In this document: piece after piece, positions 54,279 to 63,109 of the stretch
Layout of the letters: every line of letters starts with the position of its first letter
How positions within the stretch are numbered: the stretch's first letter is position 1
Source: Lichenicoccus sp965276875
Lineage (GTDB): Bacteria > Pseudomonadota > Alphaproteobacteria > Acetobacterales > Acetobacteraceae
Direction: 5' to 3'
Assembly: GCF_965276875.1 (NCBI RefSeq)
Contig: NZ_OZ255701.1
Span: 2,914,001 to 2,978,000 of the forward strand
DNA: 64,000 nt
Position numbers and translations under genes: made by a program
Notes under the pieces: model-generated
What the model was told of the DNA's origin: nothing
Seen by the model: the letters and a program-made list of their open reading frames with translations, nothing else
Databases searched by the model: none

Positions 54279-55220
54279 TTACCGGAAATGGGGGGATTTC
54301 GAGATATCGGGATGCACGTCTATCTTCAGTTCCCCGCATACGGAGAGAATGCTTGCCACAAAGCTCTTCATTAAGTCGGTCGGAATCTGTTCCGGGCGAA
54401 TGATGAGTTGCATCCAATATTGTGTGGGAGCAGCGAGTCCTACTGTTCGCATCGATCCGAGCCGGCGTTCATGGAGTACTGATAAGTCCGAGAACAGCGC
54501 AAAAGCGTTTGAGTTGAGCACCATTTCCTTAGCGATTTGGATCGAGTCGGAGAAGATTATCTCGGGCAGTTCTAGGCCGGCCGAGCGGAAAATCTGCTGG
54601 AAGCCAAGCAGTAAGCCCATCTCCTCTGGCGGACAGATGAAGGGATAAGGGCCGAAGTCGCTCAAGGTCGCTTTGCGGGAAAGTGGGTGTCCTGTGCGGA
54701 CGCAGGCCACACGCTCCGCGCGGAGGAGGGAAATCGGCCGTGCCCCCGCCAGTTCGAATTGATTAGGTTGCTGACAGATTAGCAGGTCGATGGTACGTTC
54801 ATTAAGCCGGGCCAGCAACGACCTGACTGACGAACTCTCAAGGATTTTGATGCTTGCCGCTGGGTGGGAGTTCAGGAGCTTGCAAAGCGCCAATGCAACA
54901 AGCGACCCTGCACCGCCGACTGTCGATCCCACCGTTAAGACGCCCTTGTTGCCGAATGCAAGTTCACGAATCTGCTGGGCCGCTTGCGTCAGTTCGTGGT
55001 CTATTGTTCTCGCGCGCTCATATAGAACTTGGCCGTAGACGGTGGGTTCAATCCCACGCCGTGTCCGCTTGATGAGCTCGACACCAACTTCGTCCTCCAT
55101 ATGTGCGATGCTCTGGGAGAGCGCCGGCTGGGTGACGCCAAGCTGGTCCGCGGCGCGCTTGAAGCTGCCGCTCTTTATCAGCACCGCAAGCCGTATCAAT
55201 CGTTGCGGGTCAATCCTCAT
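54279..55220 (-). CDS. LysR-family transcriptional regulator
   Basis: 313-residue LTTR. The N-terminal winged HTH is FKRAADQLGVTQPALSQSIAHMEDEVGVELIKR, with a C-terminal substrate-binding domain (GVLTVGSTVGGAGSLVALAL onward). It lies at the right end of the catabolic genes, convergent with the M24 gene, and so is not the divergent regulator usual for LTTR targets. It may control the cluster from a distance or a now lost neighbour. ATG 55220. Confidence 0.88.
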   Translation of the reverse strand: MRIDPQRLIRLAVLIKSGSFKRAADQLGVTQPALSQSIAHMEDEVGVELIKRTRRGIEPTVYGQVLYERARTIDHELTQAAQQIRELAFGNKGVLTVGSTVGGAGSLVALALCKLLNSHPAASIKILESSSVRSLLARLNERTIDLLICQQPNQFELAGARPISLLRAERVACVRTGHPLSRKATLSDFGPYPFICPPEEMGLLLGFQQIFRSAGLELPEIIFSDSIQIAKEMVLNSNAFALFSDLSVLHERRLGSMRTVGLAAPTQYWMQLIIRPEQIPTDLMKSFVASILSVCGELKIDVHPDISKSPHFR

Positions 55221-55334
55221 TGGAGCGCGGCCCTCGTATAGGGACCCGATTTCTCGCTGGGTCCTCTGTGAAAGAAACTTTCGCCCAGTCAGAGCCCCGA
55301 TTTACCTACCCTCCATGACAAATCCGGTTTAGTT

Positions 55335-55640
55335 GGGGACGAGGCTGGCCCGATCGCCTGGCATCTAACATTGTATGGGAAGAACCGGGAAGTGCTGCAA
55401 CATGAGCGCGCGAATCGGATTGAAGATTTTGCGGCGAGCCCGGCCGCGATCAGCACCGAGGTCAACGCGACAACATGCCCTGTGACGATCGCGCCGCCGG
55501 TCACGTGCCCGACTTGGCCAGCAATTCCAGTCCTCCTTAGGGTCGGTTGAGAAATGCGGGGGATGAGCCAGAGCCGTTTAGCGAACAGCGGCAGGAGGCA
55601 TGTTGCTGCCGACTTGTTGGCAGCGAGTGGAACCTTTCTG
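55335..55640 (-). pseudogene. remnant of a third GT-C-like glycosyltransferase
   Basis: Minus-strand sequence matching paralogue 1 (39207-40673). It reads CLLPLFAKRLWLIP, then GHVTGGAIVTGHVVALTSVLIAAG, against CILLLFAGRVWLIP and GRVIGDAIVAGRLIALVSVLIVAG. The region near 55390-55440 resembles the C-terminal coding region near 39285-39340 (shared ATGAGCGCGCG and neighbours). The middle of the gene is deleted and the frame is damaged, so it is non-functional. It marks a formerly larger glycosyltransferase set. Confidence 0.65.
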
Positions 55641-56102
55641 GTATGTCGGCGACGCTTCCAGCCGGTGCTTGGACAGTGCGCTTCCGCTTCAACGGTCCGG
55701 GCGCCCATGGAACATCAAATGCGGCCCTCCGGCTAAGCTCGACCCCGGGGTCACGTGTTCCTGCATTCGGATCCGGAGCTTCACGGGCTGGCTCTCTGCC
55801 ACGCTTCGCCGCCCGAGCCAGTGAAAGCCTGGGCCGGCTGCCACCCCGGGGTTCGGCACACCATGGAGGACAAGGACGGGTTGTAAGGCTGTTACGGCTG
55901 GTTCACACGCGGCTTTCGTCCTTTGAGCTGGGACGCTTCGGCATGGCGGGTCGCCTGAGTCAGCGGCAGTGGTTCGCAAAAAATTCGTCAATCCGCTGCA
56001 CATGGATCTGTCCTGGGCGACTCGGCCGTGCTGCGCGTTGCTGACTTCTCGTCAAGATCAAGGCAGTTGGTTCGGGGTCACGACGACGAGCGAGCGGTTC
56101 AC
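55641..56102. other. stretch without a recognisable gene before the glycan locus
   Basis: About 460 bases. No frame has a recognisable domain or start. It probably contains decayed sequence, being next to the glycosyltransferase remnant, but I found no transposase or inverted repeat. Confidence 0.4.
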
Positions 56103-57230
56103 ATGCATGAGATCATCATTTTCCGCCACAACCTGTTCAGGATATCGGAACCGTTCATCACCCAGCAGGCACAGCACCTAAGGCGATACAGGCCGCTCTA
56201 TCTCGGCAGGCTGCGCTTCGGCGAGCCGCCTGACCAGGCGCAGTCGCTCGCCTTGCAGGATCTCGGCGCACGCTGGCCGCTGCCGGGCATCGGCTGGCAG
56301 ATGCTCACCCGAAGCCCCGGTCCTTATCTGAGGTTGCTGAAAGATCGTCGTCCATCGCTGATCCACGCTCACTTCGGCATTGAAGGGGTCTACGCACTTG
56401 CCCTGGTGCAGCGGCTGCGTATACCGCTGGTCACCACGTTCCATGGCTTCGATGCAACGCTTTCAACGGCGGCCTTGCTTTGTTCCCCCGCCTGGGCGAA
56501 CTATCCACTGTTCCGGCGGCGACTCGCGCGGCAGGGCAAGCTTTTTCTCTGCGCCTCTTCCTTCATTCGGGACCGGGTGCTGGCGATGGGCTTTCCGGAG
56601 TCGCGCACGCGGGTCCACTATATTGGCGTGGATTGCCAGGCAATCCGGCCGCGTGACCCAGGCGAGGAGACGCCGACCATCCTGCACGTCGCGCGGCTGG
56701 TGGCAGTGAAAGGCACCCGCACCCTGATCCGGGCATTTGCGACCTTGGCGCTTCGGCATGCGCATGTTCGCCTGGTCATTATCGGTGATGGACCGCTGAA
56801 GCGGTCGTTGCAGGCGCAGGTTCGGTCGATGGGCCTCGGAGACCGCGTGCAGTTCCTCGGCGCACTGGTCCATGAGCAGGTGCTGGCTTGGATCGGCAGG
56901 GCCGCGATGCTGGTGCTGCCCAGCGTTCGCACGGCGACCGGACGCGTCGAGGGCCTCGGCATGGTGCTGCTGGAGGCCGCGGCCACCGGGATCCCCGTGA
57001 TCGGCTCCGACATAGGCGGGATTCCGGAGGGCGTCAGAGACGGCGAGACCGGTTTCCTGGTGCCCGAACGCGATGTCGAGGCTCTTGCCAGGCGTATGGA
57101 GGATTTGCTTGATGAGCCCGCGATGCGGTTTCGCATGGGCGCGCAGGCAAGGGCGCTCGCTGAACGTCGCTTCGATATCCAACAGCAGACCGCCTCGCTT
57201 GAGAGCTTCTATGACGAGATGCTCTCCTGA
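56103..57230 (+). CDS. GT4-family glycosyltransferase
   Basis: 375-residue retaining glycosyltransferase with a GT-B fold. The N-terminal acceptor domain contains RPSLIHAHFGIEGV and LVTTFHGFDAT. The C-terminal donor-binding domain has TILHVARLVAVKGTRTLI, LVIIGDGPLKRSL and EGLGMVLLEAAATGIPVIGSDIGGIPEGV (E..E motif). Cytoplasmic; it adds a hexose to a lipid- or polymer-bound glycan, probably in the locus's surface glycan. ATG 56103. The PIG-L gene follows after 19 bases. Confidence 0.85.
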   Translation: MHEIIIFRHNLFRISEPFITQQAQHLRRYRPLYLGRLRFGEPPDQAQSLALQDLGARWPLPGIGWQMLTRSPGPYLRLLKDRRPSLIHAHFGIEGVYALALVQRLRIPLVTTFHGFDATLSTAALLCSPAWANYPLFRRRLARQGKLFLCASSFIRDRVLAMGFPESRTRVHYIGVDCQAIRPRDPGEETPTILHVARLVAVKGTRTLIRAFATLALRHAHVRLVIIGDGPLKRSLQAQVRSMGLGDRVQFLGALVHEQVLAWIGRAAMLVLPSVRTATGRVEGLGMVLLEAAATGIPVIGSDIGGIPEGVRDGETGFLVPERDVEALARRMEDLLDEPAMRFRMGAQARALAERRFDIQQQTASLESFYDEMLS

Positions 57231-57249
57231 TGGCGGACCGGGCTTTGCG

Positions 57250-58023
57250 ATGACGGTAACACCTGCCCAGGGCTGCATGTCGGTGGTTGTGGCGCATCCC
57301 GACGATGAAATCCTGTGGCTGAGTTCCGTCGTCGCATCGGCTGATCGGATCGTGTTCTGTTTCGGTGATCCCTTTGGCAAGCCTCTGATGTCCGCGGCGC
57401 GACGTCGCGCGGTCGCGGCGTTGCCGCTAACGGGTCTGGTCGATCTGAAACTGCCCGAGAGCGGTGCCGGCTTTCTGGTCGATTGGGCGCGTGTCCGACC
57501 GACCTGCGCCGGCGTGGAAATCGTCGAGGCCGGTGCACGCGCGCGCTACGAAGGCAATTATGCAAAGCTGATCAGAGCCTTGCGGCCGCTGCTCATCGGC
57601 TGCCGTGACGTCTATACACATAACCCGTGGGGCGAATACGGCCATGCCGAACACATCCAGGTCTATCGTGCCGTGGTCGCGTTGCAGGCCGAGCTTGGTT
57701 ATGTCGTCTGGTTCTCCAACTATGTCGGATCGGCCAGTTGGCCGCTGGCACAGAGGCTCTCCGCGACACCATGCTGGACGCGGCGCCGCAAGGTGCGCCC
57801 CGACCTGGCGACTGCGCGCGGGCTTATGCGGATCTATCGGCGCCACGATGCATGGACCTGGAAGCGGTTCCATCGTTGGCCGGCGCACGAGACGCTCTAT
57901 GCGCAGCCTCCCGGCGAAAGCCCCGAATTGCGGCGCCCCTTTTCGGGAGAGGGGTTGCTGGACGTGGCCGGGCTGCGATGGTGGCCGCCGCCGTGGCGTG
58001 CGACCCGCAGAAGCCTGGGCTGA
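57250..58023 (+). CDS. PIG-L (LmbE-like) deacetylase
   Basis: 257-residue LmbE/PIG-L fold protein. The zinc-binding AHPDDE motif (VVVAHPDDEILWL) and a second His/Asp region, YTHNPWGEYGHAEHIQV, are present. Such enzymes remove an acetyl group from N-acetylglucosamine on a lipid or small molecule. Here it may deacetylate a glycan intermediate. The C-terminal part is unusual, with a basic Trp-rich tail (RRHDAWTWKRFHRW). ATG at 57250. Confidence 0.8.
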   Translation: MTVTPAQGCMSVVVAHPDDEILWLSSVVASADRIVFCFGDPFGKPLMSAARRRAVAALPLTGLVDLKLPESGAGFLVDWARVRPTCAGVEIVEAGARARYEGNYAKLIRALRPLLIGCRDVYTHNPWGEYGHAEHIQVYRAVVALQAELGYVVWFSNYVGSASWPLAQRLSATPCWTRRRKVRPDLATARGLMRIYRRHDAWTWKRFHRWPAHETLYAQPPGESPELRRPFSGEGLLDVAGLRWWPPPWRATRRSLG

Positions 58024-58080
58024 GCACCCGATCCGTGCCGGGCGCTTTCTACCGGAGGCTGTGAGTGCTAATCGACAGTC

Positions 58081-59103
58081 ATGAGCGATCATCCCATTTC
58101 CCGCCGGCTTGGAAGCATCGCCGCGGGTACGCGGTTCCTGACTCGTGCTCTTGGATCGCGATACAACCCGCTGCTGGCCCAGGTCGTTGTCACGCGGCGC
58201 TGCAACCTCGCTTGCGGCTACTGCAACGAATATGACGATTTCTCACCTCCGGTTCCGTCCAAGGACCTGCTCGCCTGGGTCGATCATCTCGCTGCCCTGA
58301 ACACGGCGTCCATTACCTTCACTGGCGGCGAGCCGCTGTTACACCCGGAGCTGGACCGCGTCATCCGCGCGGCCCGCGATCATGGAATGATCGTGACCAT
58401 GATCACCAATGGTTTCCGCTTGACCCGGGATTGGATCGACCGGCTTAACGCAGCAGGCCTGCAAGGCATGCAGATCAGCATTGACAATCTCAAGCCCGAT
58501 GACGTGTCGATGAAGAGCCTGTCATCGGTCGAACGCAAGCTCGCACTGCTATCGGACCATGCGCAATTCAAGGTCAACGTCAATTCCGTGCTCGGGGTCA
58601 GCGGCGAGCGGACGCAGGATGTGGTGACCGTGGCTGAGACCGCGGCAAAATACGGCTTGCAGCACTCCGTGGGCGTTCTGCACGACCATAGCGGAATGCT
58701 CAAGCCGCTCAGTCCGGACCAGATGCACGCCTACGGGCAGGTCACCAGGATCTCTCCGTCCGTCGTGCATGGACTGAATTACCGGCTGTTCCAAAAGAAC
58801 CTGATGCGCGGCCAGCCGAACGACTGGAAGTGCCGTGCGGGTGCGCGCTACCTCTATGTCGCGGAAGACGGCAAGGTGCATTGGTGTTCGCAGCAGCGCG
58901 GTTATCCGGGCATCCCGTTGCTCGACTACACACGTGACGACATACGCCGGGAGTTTCGCACCGAGAAATCCTGCAGCAGCACATGCACGCTGAGTTGTGT
59001 GCACCAGATGAGCATGTTCGATCGTTATCGTGGTGCGCAGACGATCGCGGATCCGACCTGGGCTCGATCAGGCGGCGTGGTGAGACCGCAGCCTGGCATG
59101 TAA
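58081..59103 (+). CDS. radical SAM protein with C-terminal Fe-S (SPASM/twitch-like) region
   Basis: 340-residue radical SAM enzyme. The [4Fe-4S] motif is CNLACGYCNEY, then FTGGEPLLHPELDRVI. Additional cysteines near the C-terminus (KCRAGARYLYVAEDGKVHWCSQ and SCSSTCTLSC) could bind an auxiliary cluster. It is similar in layout to HpnH-like or SPASM enzymes that modify peptides or glycolipids. Its neighbours suggest a glycan or lipid substrate; no peptide precursor is seen. ATG 58081. Its last 36 bases overlap the convergent flippase gene. Confidence 0.72.
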   Translation: MSDHPISRRLGSIAAGTRFLTRALGSRYNPLLAQVVVTRRCNLACGYCNEYDDFSPPVPSKDLLAWVDHLAALNTASITFTGGEPLLHPELDRVIRAARDHGMIVTMITNGFRLTRDWIDRLNAAGLQGMQISIDNLKPDDVSMKSLSSVERKLALLSDHAQFKVNVNSVLGVSGERTQDVVTVAETAAKYGLQHSVGVLHDHSGMLKPLSPDQMHAYGQVTRISPSVVHGLNYRLFQKNLMRGQPNDWKCRAGARYLYVAEDGKVHWCSQQRGYPGIPLLDYTRDDIRREFRTEKSCSSTCTLSCVHQMSMFDRYRGAQTIADPTWARSGGVVRPQPGM

Positions 59104-60507
59104 GAAAAGGCCGGCATAGGTCATCATGGTCGCGACAAGGACGATGCCGATCCGAGTCGCGGGTTCGTGGGCGACGATCAGCAATCCCGTCGCTTCGACG
59201 CCTGAGACCATGGCCGCGACGCCGATGAGCGGTGCAATGAATGGCCTGATCAGGTCCCGGGCCTGGATATGCCAGTGCCGGCGCAGGTAGCACATACCCC
59301 AGGCCAGCACGAGCGGATACACGCCCAGCCAGACCGCGGACACGGCGACGAGGCCATGTCGCGCACTGACGCTGAAGCCGGCGGCCAGGATGCCCACGCT
59401 CAACAGCAGCAGCGTCGTCGCTGACAGGCGGGCTGCCGTGCCGGGACGTCCGGACCCCATGAGCACGGGGTACAGCACCTGCGATGCGATGCGCAGCAGC
59501 GCTGCCGTAGCCAATATTTTGAGCGGCAAGGCCGCCGCGGCATAGCTGTTTCCATGATTGTCGTGGAGGAGGCTTGTGAGCGGACCTGCAACCAGGATCA
59601 AACCGACCATCAGAGGAGCCACCAGGATCGCGATTCGTTGCCACGACCATTGCAGCGATTGGGCCAGAAGCTCCGGGACACCGGAGACCCGGGCAAGAAC
59701 CGGCAGCGCGGTGCGGTTGACGAGTGTCCCGACCGCCATCGCCGGCTCCATCGCGACGTCGAAGGCCACTCTGTAGACGGCGAGTTGCGAGGCCCCATAG
59801 AACCATCCGACCAGAAGGTAGTCGACGTTCTTGAAGACCTGCTCGAAAATATTTGAAGAGGCGGCGCGCCACCCAAAACGTAGCAGCGGCCTGATTGCAC
59901 GCATCTCGAAGCGCGGCCTCGGCAGGAAGGGGCTGGCCAGGCATGCGCCGACAAGGATGTAGAGGCCGCTCGCCGAATAGCCGCCGACAAGCGCCCAAGC
60001 CCCCGCGCCCCAGACGGCAAGCCCCAGGCGAGTGGACGCGGCCGCAAGAGTCGCACACAAATGTACGACCGCGATGCGCTCGTATTGCAGGTCTCTGTTC
60101 ATGATCGCCAGTGGGATCAGCGCCGCGCCGACGAGGGGCTGCTTGACCGCGATTGCAAGAAAGTACGTGGTTATGCCTGCCGCCCCGTAGATCGCCTCGA
60201 TCCCGGGTGCGACCAGCATGGTCAGGCCCGCGACCACGGCAGCGGCACCGACAACGAACCAGAACAACGTGTCGAGCTGAAGCCGGGACACCGCGCGGGC
60301 CTGTACGAGGGCTTCGCTCGTACCGAGTCCATCCAGCGATTCGATGACCATCCCGATGGAAACCACGAGCGACCCGACGCCCACCTGCTGCTTGGTCAGG
60401 AACCCGAGCACTGCCAGCACCGTCGCGAAATCGACGATTTTTGCGATGATCGTCGCGCCACCCAGCCAGTTGAAGCCGCGTGCAAGATCTCTCTGGTGGC
60501 TGTCCAT
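59068..60507 (-). CDS. Wzx-like polysaccharide flippase
   Basis: 479-residue polytopic membrane protein, about 12-14 transmembrane helices. Characteristic MATE/MVF-like opening: MDSHQRDLARGFNWLGGATIIAKIVDFATVLAVLGFLTKQQVGV. It would translocate lipid-linked oligosaccharides across the inner membrane. It lies upstream of a GT4 gene in reverse orientation and belongs to the glycan locus. Its end overlaps the radical SAM gene. ATG 60507. Confidence 0.8.
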   Translation of the reverse strand: MDSHQRDLARGFNWLGGATIIAKIVDFATVLAVLGFLTKQQVGVGSLVVSIGMVIESLDGLGTSEALVQARAVSRLQLDTLFWFVVGAAAVVAGLTMLVAPGIEAIYGAAGITTYFLAIAVKQPLVGAALIPLAIMNRDLQYERIAVVHLCATLAAASTRLGLAVWGAGAWALVGGYSASGLYILVGACLASPFLPRPRFEMRAIRPLLRFGWRAASSNIFEQVFKNVDYLLVGWFYGASQLAVYRVAFDVAMEPAMAVGTLVNRTALPVLARVSGVPELLAQSLQWSWQRIAILVAPLMVGLILVAGPLTSLLHDNHGNSYAAAALPLKILATAALLRIASQVLYPVLMGSGRPGTAARLSATTLLLLSVGILAAGFSVSARHGLVAVSAVWLGVYPLVLAWGMCYLRRHWHIQARDLIRPFIAPLIGVAAMVSGVEATGLLIVAHEPATRIGIVLVATMMTYAGLFLHARLRSHHAA

Positions 60508-60548
60508 GCGATCAGGCGCGCAAGCCTCCGTGCCGTAGCAGTGCCGCC

Positions 60549-61805
60549 CTATTTGTGGCCGCTTGGAGGAGTATGGGCGGACGGAGGGAGTACCCAGGAG
60601 CGTTCCCGGACCAGATGAACCAGCCAGCGCCGGGACTGGCGTATCCAGTCACCAATCTGTGTATTGCTCCATGCGCCGGAGGGCACCGGCGCGGCGGTAA
60701 GCCGGTCCATGATGATATCCCGAATGGTCTGGGCGCGTGCATCCCAGGTCAAGCCTCGACTGTCCGCCTGCGCTGCCGCTCCGAGCTTGGCTGCAAGCCT
60801 GGTGTCGGCGGTCAGCGTTTTCAGCCCGGCAACCAGGGCGTCCGGACAATCCGGCTTGCAGAGGAAGGCGTTTTCGCCGTGCTTGAGGACTTCCCGCACG
60901 TCGGGCGTGTCGCCTGCCATGATCGGCCTGCCAGAAGCCATGTAGAGGAAGAGCTTGAGCGGCAGCACCGTCGAGCCGAATTTTGCCAGTGGTTGTCTGG
61001 AGGGAGGGATCAGCAGGACGTCCGCGGCAAAGATATAGTGGCGGAGGGTCTCCGGCGGCTGCCAGGGAACCACCCGGACGTTTGCGGCAGTCTTCGCCAT
61101 GGTCTCGATTGGGCCCTCATTATGCGAGCCAACCAGAATGAACAGGAGGTCGGGCAGGCTTTTCGCGGCCTCGATCACCAGGGCCAAGCCCTTTTTATGG
61201 TTGATGCGTCCGGTGTAGATGGCGGTCTTCTGGTCGACGGGGACGCCGATGCTTCGCTTCGCGGCCTCGATCGGGAGAGCCGGTTGCAAGTGCCGCGGCT
61301 CGAACCCGTTGCGGATGCAGCACAGCTTGTTTGCCGGGACCCCGATTACAAGATATTTTTCTCTGGTGTAGTCGGAATGGCAGATGTTGATCAGGAAGCG
61401 CCGATGGGACATCAGGGCGCGGATCAAAGGTTGCAATGGCGGAATCTGGTCAGGCCATGGCCGGTAATGATCGAATACGACGCACTGCCCCAGGAGCACC
61501 GTCAACCAGGCAACCCACAGATTGCGCGTGTAGACCATGTCAACCTGTCGGAATTCGTGTCGGAACACCAAGGTCAATCCGCAACAGAAATGCCGAAGCA
61601 CCGCCGGCCGGAGCGGAGCGTAGGCGCGGATCAACGGCAGTCCGGCAAGCGGGCTGGTCGCGGCGGTTTGCGCACGACCCCTGGTCGGCACGTGCAACCA
61701 AGATTGCGCGGCCAGTGGTGCCAGATATGTCGCCGTCGTGATGAAGACTTCCGCGTCCGCTTCGGAACTCGGCAGGCTATTCTCGAATGCGAAGAGGATT
61801 TTCAT
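60549..61805 (-). CDS. GT4-family glycosyltransferase
   Basis: 418-residue GT-B glycosyltransferase. MKILFAFENSLPSSEADAEVF is the start. Conserved donor-domain features are AIYTGRINHKKGLALVIEA, VRVVPWQPPETLRHYIFAADVLLIPP, and KLFLYMASGRPIMAGDTPDVREVLKHGENAFL. An in-frame extension upstream of the ATG at 61805 exists but looks non-coding. It is divergent from the LptF-like gene with about 220 bp between them and lies before the flippase gene on the same strand. Confidence 0.82.
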   Translation of the reverse strand: MKILFAFENSLPSSEADAEVFITTATYLAPLAAQSWLHVPTRGRAQTAATSPLAGLPLIRAYAPLRPAVLRHFCCGLTLVFRHEFRQVDMVYTRNLWVAWLTVLLGQCVVFDHYRPWPDQIPPLQPLIRALMSHRRFLINICHSDYTREKYLVIGVPANKLCCIRNGFEPRHLQPALPIEAAKRSIGVPVDQKTAIYTGRINHKKGLALVIEAAKSLPDLLFILVGSHNEGPIETMAKTAANVRVVPWQPPETLRHYIFAADVLLIPPSRQPLAKFGSTVLPLKLFLYMASGRPIMAGDTPDVREVLKHGENAFLCKPDCPDALVAGLKTLTADTRLAAKLGAAAQADSRGLTWDARAQTIRDIIMDRLTAAPVPSGAWSNTQIGDWIRQSRRWLVHLVRERSWVLPPSAHTPPSGHK

Positions 61806-62029
61806 GGGCGCCCAGGCGACGGAGTACGGAGATGCCGCGCGTTCCGGGCTCTCGCGCGCCGAATGCCCGTTTGGCTCTTGTCCGGGAGCAAGCGACGCAA
61901 CACAATGCTTCCCTATAGTCAACGAGCAGGTTCGACAAGACTTCGGATGAGTGACACCTGTAACCATACGAGAGGCCCGGACAGGCACTCGCTGGGTCCC
62001 GACCCTGGGCAGACAAGCAGTTCCAGGCT

Positions 62030-63109
62030 TTGATCCTCAATCGTTATCTGAGGCGGGAGATCAGCAAGCCGTTGCTGCCCGTGCTGGGGATCCTGGTGGC
62101 CTTGTTCGGCAGCTATAGTGCCGCGACCCTCCTATCGGACGCTGTCAATGGGCTGCTCCCTGGCGACATCATCACCGAGCTGGTCGGGCTCAAGGTGCTC
62201 ATCTCGCTGGAAGTGTTGATCCCCGTAGCGCTCTACATGTCGGTCATTCTATCGTTCGGCAGGCTTTACAGCGACTCCGAGTTGACGGCGGCCTACGCGT
62301 TGCGCATAACGCCGGCACAGATCAGCGGCGCGGTTCTTGTCGTGGCGGGGTGCGCCGCCCTGGCAGTGGCTGGGCTATCGCTGGTGGTGAGGCCGTGGGC
62401 CTACCAGAAGCTCCATACGCTTTCATCGCACGCCGCGAGCACGCTTGACGTCGCCGCAATGCAGCCGGGGACCTTCTATATTGGTCAACACGGCAGGCGG
62501 GTGATCTTCCTGGGCCATCGCCATGGGCCCACCACTCCGGCACGCGATGTCTTCGTGCAACTCTGGCGTGGCGATCACATCCGGATCATCCACGCCCGGC
62601 TCGCCGACAAGCTGCCGCAAGGGCAGGCCTCGGAGGGCATCCGCATCGACATGCACGATGCCCATATCTACACCATGGATCTCGGAAGCACCCAGAACGA
62701 CCAGGTCCTCAGCGCCCGGGACCTCATCATCAACCCAGACGGCACCAGCGATGTGACACCCGAATACAGTTCGGTCGCCGCCAGCAGTCCGCGGCTTGTG
62801 GCCTCAAATTTGCCCGCGGACATCGCCGAGCTGCAATGGCGGCTATCGACGCCGATTTCAACGCTCTTGCTTGGCCTTTTGGGAATTCCGATGAGCCGCG
62901 CAAGGCCGCGACAAAGCAAATACAGCAAGCTCGGCGCGGCCATCCTGATCTATTTCGGATATTACCTGCTCTGCACTTCGACAAGAACCTGGGTGCAGCA
63001 CGATATGATCGCCGGGTTCCCCGGGGTGTGGTGGGCGCCCGGGCTCCTGAGCCTGTTCTTGCTTGCCGTCACGTATCGACCGCGGCGTTTGGAGCGCGGC
63101 CGCGCATGA
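62030..63109 (+). CDS. LptF-like permease
   Basis: 359-residue LptF/LptG-family membrane protein. Three N-terminal helices surround a periplasmic beta-jellyroll domain, and three C-terminal helices follow (LSTPISTLLLGLLGIPMSRARPRQSKYSKLGAAILIYFGYYLL). The family exports lipopolysaccharide together with LptB. TTG at 62030 is the start. The next gene overlaps it (ATGA), so they form a pair. Its position in a glycan locus, not beside pepA, makes a special role possible. Confidence 0.82.
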   Translation: MILNRYLRREISKPLLPVLGILVALFGSYSAATLLSDAVNGLLPGDIITELVGLKVLISLEVLIPVALYMSVILSFGRLYSDSELTAAYALRITPAQISGAVLVVAGCAALAVAGLSLVVRPWAYQKLHTLSSHAASTLDVAAMQPGTFYIGQHGRRVIFLGHRHGPTTPARDVFVQLWRGDHIRIIHARLADKLPQGQASEGIRIDMHDAHIYTMDLGSTQNDQVLSARDLIINPDGTSDVTPEYSSVAASSPRLVASNLPADIAELQWRLSTPISTLLLGLLGIPMSRARPRQSKYSKLGAAILIYFGYYLLCTSTRTWVQHDMIAGFPGVWWAPGLLSLFLLAVTYRPRRLERGRA

